Shown here piece by piece: positions 9,705-18,452 of a stretch of 64,000 nucleotides of DNA. This DNA is from Pisolithus tinctorius (Eukaryota > Basidiomycota > Agaricomycetes > Boletales > Pisolithaceae). The DNA is taken from the NCBI GenBank assembly GCA_024663395.1, contig JANFAH010000029.1, forward strand, positions 62,001 to 126,000, in the 5' to 3' direction. Position numbers and translations under genes: made by a program. Under the pieces are notes generated by a model. It ran no database searches, was not told where the DNA came from, and saw only the letters and a list, made by a program, of their open reading frames with translations. Each line of letters begins with the position of its first letter. Position 1 is the first letter of the stretch.

Positions 9705-10686
9705 ATACATACAAGCTGGGAAATGCACCCTGATAGGGGGAAGGGTATTTATGCCTGATGGTTCTGACATTCCTAGGACAGCTGCTGGCTGGAACTTTAA
9801 AAAAAAGATCAACAACTTCCTTGCCATGCGCAATTCTATCATTGCCTCAGCAAACCTCGTCTCCATACAACATCCTAACCAGCCATTGAATGCATCTCGA
9901 GGACATGATACCCCACCTCATCTCATCAGCACAATGTTCTTCACTAATGAAGAATTCGTGGAGTTTCAGGTCGACCTACATCCCTCCTCCTACCTAATCA
10001 ACAAAGAACTAGAGAGTAATGCTGATGAAGAAGACCAGTGCGCCCTGGTGAGAGCTTACATGCAAGTAGAAGAATTGAAAAATAATATCAAGAAAAAGCA
10101 GGCCACTCATTTCGATGGTGTAGAAATTCCAGCTTGCTGCCAGCAAAACCCCGTGACAAGTCCAGCATCTGCTAATGTGTCTACTGCCCCCTTACATGCT
10201 GTCGATGGCATCTTAATGGACAAACTCCACATCGAATGCATCCTGGACAGTGGTTGTCAGGTGGTAGCCTTGCATCGTGAACTATGGGAGGCCTTAGGGG
10301 CTCCTCTTCGTTCTGACATGAGCATGACACTCGAAGCCACTAACCAATCCAAAGAGAGTACTCTAGGGGTCATAGAGAATGCGTCCTTGCACATAGGGAA
10401 TATCGAAGTGCACCTCCAGATTCAGGTCGTTGATCACACTCCATTTGATCTACTTCTTGGGCGACCCTTCTTCTGTCTGCTCTCCAGTGTCCTACAAGAT
10501 TTCCCCAATGGAGAACAGTCCCTAGAGATTTGTGACCCTAACACAGGAAGACAGGTATTAATTCCAACACACCCTCGAAACAGACTACAGCCTCTCCCAC
10601 AGTTTGTAAATTCCAAAGACACAGAAGACTACTTTGCACGCAAGGAGATATGTCACCACATGAAACGACCTGAGCAGGGTTTTTAG
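9556..10686 (+). CDS. Gag tail and aspartic protease, element A
   Basis: The frame overlaps the gag end in the +1 phase; homologous sequence starts at about 9695. It holds the linker after the zinc knuckle (MPDGSDIPRTAAGWNF) and then a retropepsin. The active site is ILDSGCQVVAL (about residues 227-237) and the C-terminal signature is PFDLLLGRPFF. Retropepsins cleave the Gag-Pol polyprotein as dimers. The DSG triad is intact. The frame ends at TAG just before the RT frame, which has no ATG of its own, so pol was probably made as a fusion by frameshifting or readthrough. Confidence 0.75.
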   Translation: MSTSKSPNNLLTHHPLSKVKRPNSVTLLTHGVSSAGAPMVTIRQSAHCHEYIQAGKCTLIGGRVFMPDGSDIPRTAAGWNFKKKINNFLAMRNSIIASANLVSIQHPNQPLNASRGHDTPPHLISTMFFTNEEFVEFQVDLHPSSYLINKELESNADEEDQCALVRAYMQVEELKNNIKKKQATHFDGVEIPACCQQNPVTSPASANVSTAPLHAVDGILMDKLHIECILDSGCQVVALHRELWEALGAPLRSDMSMTLEATNQSKESTLGVIENASLHIGNIEVHLQIQVVDHTPFDLLLGRPFFCLLSSVLQDFPNGEQSLEICDPNTGRQVLIPTHPRNRLQPLPQFVNSKDTEDYFARKEICHHMKRPEQGF

Positions 10687-13031
10687 TGTCAGTCAATGAC
10701 TCATTTAGATTGCAAGGAGGCCATGATAATGTTTTCTCTGTGTGTTTGCTCTATGTTTCTGATTCTCCCTTGTTACCTTCGAAGCCGGCTTCTCTTTTCC
10801 CTACAGATACTACCCAAAATTCCGCTGTGGCATTACTCTATGATTTACAAAGCAACAGTATGCCCCCAATTGACCCCACTACAGTTTCACCACTGACAAT
10901 TTCAGCCTTACATTCTACTTACCAGTTTGATCCTGTCCTTCATATCTTAAAATACAAACCTGTAGCAAAGAAGGTCAGGCCTGTACCAACATTGATGCCT
11001 GTGGAATTCCAGGTAGAGCATCAGGAGGCTGGAGATCCTCTCGCAGACTTACCTGTATTACCTACTCATCCCCCTCTATTCATGCCAGGCTCCAGGTTCA
11101 CCCAGGAAAGGGCTGACGAGCTCAATCTGGACCCTTTGAAGTTCCTCTGGCCCACGGAGTTAAATCTGGTACGATGGCTGGTCAAGACACACAAGACCGC
11201 CTTCACTTGGGATGCCACCGAAAGAGGGACCTTCCGAGAAGATATGTTTCCACCACTGAAGATACCTATGCTTGCCCACAAACCCTGGGTTGAGTGGAAT
11301 ATCCCCATACCTCCAGCCATTTTTCATGATGTCGTCAGCATAATCAAAGAAAAGATTTCTGCAGGTGTCTATGAACCGTCCACTTCATCCTACTGCTCAA
11401 AATGGTTCTGTGTAGTCAAGAAGGACGGAAAATCTCTGCACCTGGTCCATGACTTACAACCTCTGAACGCTGTATCTATACAGGATTCAGCCATTCCCCC
11501 TTTCGTCGACTCCATTGCAGAAGCTTTTGCCTGCCACTCCATCTATGGAATTTTAGATCTTATGGTCAGATACAATCATCGCACCATCCATGATGAATAC
11601 TGTGATCTAACTACTTTCCAAACCCCTATCAGTACCCTTCGACTCACCAAACTACCTATGGGCTACACAAATGCCATCCAAATTTTCCACAGAGATGTCT
11701 GTTGGATATTAAAGGATGAAATTCTGGAAGTTACCATCCCGTTCATCGATGATTGCCTGATCAAAGGCCCCAAATCTCGTTACCAAAATTCCGACAGTAC
11801 CTACCAGATGATCGCACAAAACTCTGGGATCAGACACTTCATCTGGGAACATCTGCAGAACGTCAACCACATCTCACATCACCTGCATCATGCAGGAGCT
11901 ACCGTCTCAGCAAAGAAATGTGTCATCACCACGCTGTCTATCATAGTGGTTGGGCATAAGGTGTCATTCGAGGGGAGAATTCTGGATGAAGCTAAAGTCC
12001 AAAAAATTAAAGATTGGCCCTACTGCACTAACGTCACCGAAGTGTGCGGATTTTTAGGTCTTTGCTCATACTGCAGGATCTTTAGCAAGGATTTCGCTAA
12101 ACATGCACATCCCCTTGTCGAGCTGACCAAGAAAGACATCTCCTTCGAATTCTGTGACAAACACAAAGAAGCCATGGACTATCTTCACCAAGCTATCATC
12201 TCGTCCCCTGCCCTATGCACTATTGACTACAATTCTGATAAGAAGGTTATTCTTGCAGTCAACACTTCGAACATCGCTATAGGATACCTCCTCATGCAGG
12301 AGGGAGAAGATGAAAAATGCTATCCTGCCAGGTTCAGCTCAATTACTCTCAACAACTGCGAACACCATTATAGCCAAGCCAAACTGGAGCTCTTTGGTCT
12401 TTTCTGCACTTTACACGATGTCAGACTTCACATTTTCAGCATGCAGAATTTAGTTGTCGAGGTTGATGCACGATATATAAAGGGGATGATTAACAATCCT
12501 GACTTACAACCCAATGCTACCATCAACTGCTGGATTGCAGGAATTCTTTTATTCAACTTCGAGCTCATACATGTCCCTGCACACAAGCATGCAGTGCCGG
12601 ACGGTCTTTCAAGGAGACTGAAAGCAGCAGAAGATGAGGATGGGGAAGAGGACTACAAGGACTGGATAGATGAGTGTGGAGCCTTTGCTGTTGAGCTCTT
12701 GAACCATAGGGAGGCCCGTTTCGGGTCTCAGCCTTACCCTTCGGAAATTCCGAGTACCTTGTCAGACTCACCTCCAGTCTGGTCACAGAGTCTAGGCATC
12801 TATTCCTCCGAACAATCCTCACCGAGTGTCCACAAAACGGAAATCCTGCACTCAGAGAAAGCGATCCAGAAAGAGGAGAGGTTGAAAATGGTGAAGGAGT
12901 TTTTGGAGACAAAGAAGACACCAGCAGGAGTGGAGGAAAAGGAGTTGGAAACCTGGTGTGTCTCGCCACCTGGTATTTTGTCAAAGGAGGAGAGCTGTGG
13001 AGGAAAGAGCCTCAAGGACATCACCAACTAG
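10686..13031 (+). CDS. pol: Reverse transcriptase and RNase H, element A
   Basis: A 781-residue frame without a proper ATG, so it is a polyprotein segment. The leader YKPVAKKVRPVP is shared with elements I, E and G. The RT covers about residues 170-440, with KWFCVVKKDGKSLHLVHDLQ, the first catalytic Asp in LDLMVRYNHR (usual SGY changed to VRY) and FIDD at 353-356 (11742-11753). RNase H follows with YSQAKLELFGLF, VEVDARYIKGM and PDGLSRR. Its first catalytic Asp is Asn here (VNTS, codon 12261-12263); elements I, E and G keep VDTS. The frame ends in the linker before integrase, which lies in another phase. RT looks intact, but RNase H would be weakened or dead. Confidence 0.85.
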   Translation: MSVNDSFRLQGGHDNVFSVCLLYVSDSPLLPSKPASLFPTDTTQNSAVALLYDLQSNSMPPIDPTTVSPLTISALHSTYQFDPVLHILKYKPVAKKVRPVPTLMPVEFQVEHQEAGDPLADLPVLPTHPPLFMPGSRFTQERADELNLDPLKFLWPTELNLVRWLVKTHKTAFTWDATERGTFREDMFPPLKIPMLAHKPWVEWNIPIPPAIFHDVVSIIKEKISAGVYEPSTSSYCSKWFCVVKKDGKSLHLVHDLQPLNAVSIQDSAIPPFVDSIAEAFACHSIYGILDLMVRYNHRTIHDEYCDLTTFQTPISTLRLTKLPMGYTNAIQIFHRDVCWILKDEILEVTIPFIDDCLIKGPKSRYQNSDSTYQMIAQNSGIRHFIWEHLQNVNHISHHLHHAGATVSAKKCVITTLSIIVVGHKVSFEGRILDEAKVQKIKDWPYCTNVTEVCGFLGLCSYCRIFSKDFAKHAHPLVELTKKDISFEFCDKHKEAMDYLHQAIISSPALCTIDYNSDKKVILAVNTSNIAIGYLLMQEGEDEKCYPARFSSITLNNCEHHYSQAKLELFGLFCTLHDVRLHIFSMQNLVVEVDARYIKGMINNPDLQPNATINCWIAGILLFNFELIHVPAHKHAVPDGLSRRLKAAEDEDGEEDYKDWIDECGAFAVELLNHREARFGSQPYPSEIPSTLSDSPPVWSQSLGIYSSEQSSPSVHKTEILHSEKAIQKEERLKMVKEFLETKKTPAGVEEKELETWCVSPPGILSKEESCGGKSLKDITN

Positions 13032-13960
13032 TAGTTGCTCTTCACAAGCACCTCAGGATTCTTCATCAGGCTCATGACAAACTAGGGCACAAGGGTATCT
13101 TCTTGACCTGCATGTGTTTGCTGACTCGTTTCTGGTGGCCTATGCTAGAGCAGGACGTCTGCTGGTACATCATGTCATGTCATAAATGCCAAATACGCCA
13201 TCTGGATCGCATTCATATTCCACCAGTTGTCACCATCCCTGAGCCCCTATTCTTCAAAGCATACATGGACACGTTCTTAATGCCGAAGTCGAACGGATTT
13301 CGCTATGTCACCCAAGCTTGTTGTTCACTTACTAGTTATCCAGAGTGGGCTATGCTTCGCATGGAGACTGGCAAGTCTATTGGAAAATTCATCTTCGAAC
13401 AGATCTTGTGCTGCTGGGGTGCAGTTGTGGAAATTGTCACAGACAATGGTAGTCCCTACATCCTTGCTCTCGATTGGCTTTCCAAAACCTTCGGAATTCG
13501 CCACATCCGAATCTCACCCTATAACTCACAAGCTAACAGAGTTGTTGAGTGTCAGCATTTTGATGTGAGGGAGGCATTGGTAAAGAGCTGTGGAGGAGAA
13601 GCATCAAAGTGGTCAGAAGTGGCTCCTGCAGTGTTCCGGGCAGAGAGGGTTATGGTTCACAAGGCAACTGGGTTTTCTCTGTTTTATATGGCTCATGGTG
13701 TCGAACCTAGACTCCCTTTTGACATTGTCAAGGCGACATTCTTGGCCCCTTTTGAGGTGGAATTTTACTTGACGTCAGAACTCATTGCCCATCATGCCCC
13801 CCCACCAACTCCAGAAATGTCCAGAAGACCTTGCTCGAATCCATGACCTCGTTCTGAGATCCCACTTCACATTGGTCAAAGACTTCGTCGCTCGTTTTGC
13901 ACACACCATTCAAGACTTTGACTTCGAACCTGGGTCACTCATCCTCGTGCAGAATTCACG
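12956..13960 (+). pseudogene. Integrase, N-terminal and core parts, element A
   Basis: The frame 12956-13846 opens in a new phase relative to RT. It has the HHCC zinc domain (HDKLGHKG...CHKCQIR) and the DDE core: Asp in KAYMDTFLMP, Asp in VTDNGSPY and Glu in NRVVECQHFD. After a further shift near 13785-13846 it continues as EDLARIHDLVLRSHFTLVKDF to about 13960, where the fold-back transposon cuts it within QNSR. It is therefore broken by two frameshifts and one insertion, although all catalytic residues are present. Confidence 0.8.
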
Positions 13961-13962
13961 TA

Positions 13963-14664
13963 CAGTGAGGGACAAAAGTGTTGCAATGTTTGTGAGGTGT
14001 GACTTGTTGCTGATGTAGCTCAGGCTATTCTGCACAGATAATGATGATACCTATACCATTGGAAAGGGGTGACTCTAAGCTTTCCAGCGCACTAAGGATC
14101 AGTCCAAACAAAGCAATACATGCTGAGATACACCCTATTCTTTCTGAAAAGTGCATTGCAACGCTTTTGTCCCTGACTGGTGAAATCATGAAATGTGACC
14201 TTTTGATGGGATTGTGGGCATGGAGGATGGGAAAAAATGCTTACATAATAAACCACATGATCATCCAGATGATTTGTCAGCATGTAAACAATGACAAACA
14301 TTGGACTTGTACCATTAATCCTCCCTCTTTTACCACAACTCATGAAATCATCTCTCTAGCTCACATGGTCATTTTCTCAAGGAATTCTTATCAAATACTG
14401 GTGGCCACCACAGTTCCATCAGTATAACATGCTCTCAGAACCATCAGTCCCCTGAAAAACCTGTTGTCAGTCATTTCCTGGACTGTTTCCCCCCCCATGC
14501 CTGATGTATTCTGGGACTAATCAGTACTTGGAAGGCTGAAAATGTTATGGAGGTCAATCTGGCACTTCAGAACATGATGTACAAACCAGTCCCCTCTCAA
14601 CCAATGCATTTCTGGCACAGGAACACTGATATGGAAGTTGGGGTGAGACAAAACCTCCTTGTGC
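13963..14664 (+). repeat. Left arm of the fold-back element
   Basis: About 702 bases matching the reverse complement of 14834-15535. The identity is near complete to about 14620 and then falls over the inner 40 bases. The 128-residue frames at 14041-14427 (+) and 15071-15457 (-) are mirror images that follow from this symmetry and are not evidence of a gene. Confidence 0.8.
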
Positions 14665-14833
14665 TCTGAGCACCATAAGAGGGTTCACTAGATCTTGCTC
14701 TGATCTGAGCTGTAGATGACTGGGGAAGGATTATTTAGTCATATGTGACCAAAGGCAATATTCAGGGCCAGATGGAAGCACAGGATTCTGCTCCATGGCA
14801 GTTCAGTAGCATATCCTTCTGATGACACCCAGG

Positions 14834-15535
14834 GGTAAAGAGGATTCTGTCTTGCCCTAACTTCCATACCACTGTCCCTGTGCCAGAAATGCATTGGTTG
14901 AGAGGGGACTGGTTTGTACATCATGTTCTGAAGTGCCAGATTGACCTCCATAACATTTTCAGCCTTCCAAGTACTGATTAGTCCCAGAATACATCAGGCA
15001 TGGGGGGGGAAACAGTCCAGGAAATGACTGACAACAGGTTTTTCAGGGGACTGATGGTTCTGAGAGCATGTTATACTGATGGAACTGTGGTGGCCACCAG
15101 TATTTGATAAGAATTCCTTGAGAAAATGACCATGTGAGCTAGAGAGATGATTTCATGAGTTGTGGTAAAAGAGGGAGGATTAATGGTACAAGTCCAATGT
15201 TTGTCATTGTTTACATGCTGACAAATCATCTGGATGATCATGTGGTTTATTATGTAAGCATTTTTTCCCATCCTCCATGCCCACAATCCCATCAAAAGGT
15301 CACATTTCATGATTTCACCAGTCAGGGACAAAAGCGTTGCAATGCACTTTTCAGAAAGAATAGGGTGTATCTCAGCATGTATTGCTTTGTTTGGACTGAT
15401 CCTTAGTGCGCTGGAAAGCTTAGAGTCACCCCTTTCCAATGGTATAGGTATCATCATTATCTGTGCAGAATAGCCTGAGCTACATCAGCAACAAGTCACA
15501 CCTCACAAACATTGCAACACTTTTGTCCCTCACTG
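14834..15535 (-). repeat. Right arm of the fold-back element
   Basis: Mirror of the left arm, with a spacer of about 170 bases between them (14665-14833) that contains no recognisable gene. Confidence 0.8.
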
Positions 15536-15537
15536 TA

Positions 15538-15821
15538 TCAAGCGAGAACTAGATTGCAAGACCAAACCATGCTACCTAGGCCCCATGATCATCGTTCAGC
15601 ATACCAAAGGAGGCTCATACATCCTGGTGGAATTAGATGGAGCTGTGTCCAAATTCCACTTTGCCACCTTCTGTCTTTACCCCTATTTCCTGTGGAACAA
15701 CTCTCATATCAAAGTCACACAGTTGACTGGAATTTCCACAGGCAACTTGGATTGCTTGGAAGATGATTCACTACCAGACCCTGCACTCACTGGCATCCCT
15801 TTGGACAAATCAGATGAGTAG
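15538..15821 (+). pseudogene. Integrase C-terminal part, element A
   Basis: Continuation of the integrase after the fold-back insert: IKRELDCKTKPCYLGPM, then VQHTKGGSYILVELDGAVSKFHFATFCLYPYF and an acidic tail ending PLDKSDE. The pattern LDxK-KPxYLGP...GGSYxxxELDG is the conserved C-terminal domain also seen in elements I, E and G. I see no chromodomain. A pyrimidine-rich stretch and a run of 13 A follow before element B begins. Confidence 0.75.
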
Positions 15822-15989
15822 CACACCTTTCTCTCTATCTTTTTCTTTCTTTTCTTTCCTCTCTTTCTCCACTTTTCCTTTCGCTTATATAGTTACTCTC
15901 TCCATCTCATATGAAACAAAACTGTTCTCACAAAAAAAAAAAAAATTCTGCTCATCTCCAGTCTCTCGTCGATTGGTTCTCTTTCCCTG

Positions 15990-16954
15990 TGTCATATCCA
16001 TGACTCTTGGGCTCGGTCCTGGTCCAGTCCGGACCCCTAGCCCCTATCTCCGGTCAAGTCCGGTCCTAGTCCGGCCCAGAAAACCTAACTCTGGCCTAGA
16101 GAACTCAACTCCAGCCCTAGGAAACCCAACTCTGGTCTAAATAACTTAAGTCCAGTCTTTTACCCCTATCTCCGGTCCATTTTGGTCTCCCAGCCTTGCA
16201 CTGCTCCACCCCAGTCCTCCCAGGTCTATGTCTGGGTCACCTGGACATAACTCTGGTCTGTTTTCATTTGTTTGTGCTATATTTAGTCTCGTCCTTTTGT
16301 CTAACTCTGCTTACTGTACATATCCTGTGTCCGACCCCGGTTATGCCAATCACCCGGACTTCAGCTATTAGCCTCTGCATAGCCACTGTGGCTATCCTTG
16401 TCTTGCTAATCATCTCACTAATAGCTTATTCACAAGTCCAGCTCTATGTTCATTATCCCAGACTGGCCTCCTGTATTTAACCCCTGTACATACTTTGTAG
16501 CACCCCAGTCAGAATATCAATTAAGTATTACCCTCAACTCCTGTACTACACCCCAAGACTACTCTATAGCTAAGGCCAAGCCTTAAGCTATCCCCGGCCC
16601 CTGTCCCAGACCTCTCCCCGGCCTGCATAAGGGTACAGCACATAAGCTGAGACCAAGGGAGGTAGATCCAACCCCAGACCAGCTTCCCCTTGTGTGCACT
16701 CCAAGACCGGTCGGTTTCCCACGCTACCGGCCTCATTCCCACACTCCCGGCCTTAAGTCTGGTCCTCTGGACTTGGCCCCTGTCCTCTGGCCTCAACTCT
16801 GGTCCAACCGGACTTGGCCCCTATCTTCCCAGCCTTGACTTTGGCCACTCAGACTTGGCCCCTATCTTCCCGGCCTTGACTTTGGTCACTCGGACATAGC
16901 CCCTGTCACCTGGTCTTGAAGCCTGGTCACCCAAGGGTAAACCTGTACTTGACA
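15990..16954 (+). repeat. 5' LTR of element B
   Basis: TGTCATATCCATGACTC to CCTGTACTTGACA, 965 bases. Rich in the degenerate words CCGGTC/CCAGTC/CCGGACTTGG. It contains a 94-residue frame at 16196-16480. Confidence 0.9.
16196..16480 (+). CDS. LTR ORF, 94 residues, two hydrophobic segments
   Basis: The frame predicts two membrane-like segments, LFVLYLVSSFCLTLLTVHIL and ISLCIATVAILVLLIISLIA, and ends QLYVHYPRLASCI. It is kept in the solo copy at 7996-8280 (minus, 94 residues), and its second half in the 3' LTR (22893-23093, where a solo LTR separates the first half). Conservation across three copies is suggestive, but the strand is pyrimidine-rich and such strands code for hydrophobic residues by default, so it may not be a gene. 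Confidence 0.25.
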   Translation: MHCSTPVLPGLCLGHLDITLVCFHLFVLYLVSSFCLTLLTVHILCPTPVMPITRTSAISLCIATVAILVLLIISLIAYSQVQLYVHYPRLASCI

Positions 16955-18276
16955 GTATATTCTGACTCATGCTTGTGCAAGCCATTGCATCATGTCTAGG
17001 TCCTGCTCTAGAGCCCCTACCCATGGCCTTGCCCATCAGGACTCATCAGGATACCTCTCCTCTGACTCCGGAGCCCAACCCGGAGATCTCTGCTAAAGCA
17101 GAGGTAACCCAGCACCCCTTGGCACTCTGCACACCCCTGGGTTGCATTACCCCTGACACTACATCCTTAGTGGTCAAAACTTAATGCATCCATTCCCTCA
17201 CTCCTGACCCCTGCCTGCCACTCATTTCTTCCTGACTCCAGACCGGCCATGTCAACCCCTGAGTCGGACTCACCATCTGGACTCACCACCACCAACCCGG
17301 GTTCATGCCTGAGCCCACTTCCAAGTCAGAGTTACTCTCCGGACTTGCCCCTGAGCTGGCCTCATCAACCAGACTCACTTCTATTAGCTCCCCCGAGCTA
17401 CCTCTGACCCCTGGCTGGTCACCCTGGTCTTCACCACAGTCCTTACCTCAGTCATCCCAGCACTCTGGCCCAGCTGTCTTCATCCAGTTCTACTGTACTG
17501 AGCACTGGGATCTCATCACTCATTCAACCTCCTGACCCCCTGATATTGGTCTTCGGACCTCTGTGCACCTCCAGTGCAACCCCCAGTCCCAGCCCTCAAC
17601 ACCTTCCCTGTTTCCCCATTGGCACTCGGCTTCAGCAGTTTTTGGGTCCAGTCTCCACCCTCGGCCTTTGCCACACTGGCCTTGGAGCCCTGGACCCCCT
17701 TTCCAGTCTCCAGACTGTCTGTTACTGGCCTGTCCAGCCTTGTTTGGCTTGTCCACACTCACCCAGACTTGCCTGAAGCCGGTTTGCCACTTCCCTCGGC
17801 CTCCTGCCCTTTGTTACTGGCCCTCTCGGCCCCAGTTTGATTCAGCCACCTCACCCGGACTTGTCTAGACCTGTTACTAGGTTTTTGGACCAGTCCTGGC
17901 TCTCCTCAGACCTTTCTGTTCCTCACAGACCCCTCCTGGGTCTCCTGTCCATTGTCCTGGTGCTGCACTAGTCACCTCAGCCTCGGGATGGTGCTTGTCC
18001 TTTGGACTTGTACCAGGCCTCAGCTCCGGTGGTCTTAGCTAGTGCATGACACCTCCATTTTGGTCTAGGACTGGTCTGCCAGCCCTCTGGCCCTTAGCCC
18101 AGTCCCTGACCTCTTTTCCGGCCTCTCTTTTCACTTAGAGGTGCCCCCTGGGCATGCTAGCCCTTTGGACTTGCTCCTGGCCCCCGGTTTTTGGTCTAGG
18201 ACTGGTCTGCCGGTCCTCCGGCCCCTATCCCGGTCCCTGACTTCATTTCCAGTCCTTTCCCTGTCCTCTGTCCATC

Positions 18277-18452
18277 CCAGGATCCTAACTGGGTTAACAG
18301 GTTGGTAGCTCTGTACTCTGGAAGCCAAAACCAGTGGTCTCAGTTGAGACAAAACAATTAGAGTCTACCCCAGGATCCTAACTGGGTCAACAAGTTGGTA
18401 CTCCAGTACACCAGAAGCCAAACTGGTGGTCTCAGTAGAGACAAATCAATTA
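18277..18452 (+). repeat. Two-copy tandem repeat of ~88 bp in element B
   Basis: The unit starts CCAGGATCCTAACTGGGT and includes a GTTGGTA word, AGAAGCCAAA or GGAAGCCAAA, GGTCTCAGT and GAGACAAA(A/T)CAATTAG. The second copy begins at about 18368. The copies differ by scattered changes and small indels. Confidence 0.7.

Larger units (their letters stand above)
13963..15535. mobile_element. Fold-back DNA transposon with ~700-bp inverted repeats
   Basis: It starts CAGTGAGGGACAAAAGTG at 13963 and ends with the exact reverse complement at 15535, flanked by TA on both sides (13961-13962 and 15536-15537). TA targeting and a CAGT terminus fit the Tc1/mariner superfamily. The two arms (13963 to about 14664 and about 14834 to 15535) pair position for position without indels and are nearly identical except near the centre. 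No transposase is present, so it is non-autonomous. Inside each arm (14152-14180 and its mirror) is a second copy of the terminal sequence in the opposite sense, which suggests the arm grew from a ~216-bp MITE-like unit. Excision of the element plus one TA rejoins the integrase frame as QNSRIKRELD. Confidence 0.85.

Noticed and set aside
14041..15457. Two identical 128-residue frames on opposite strands
   Set aside because: They are mirror images created by the inverted repeat of the fold-back element; no transposase motif is present.
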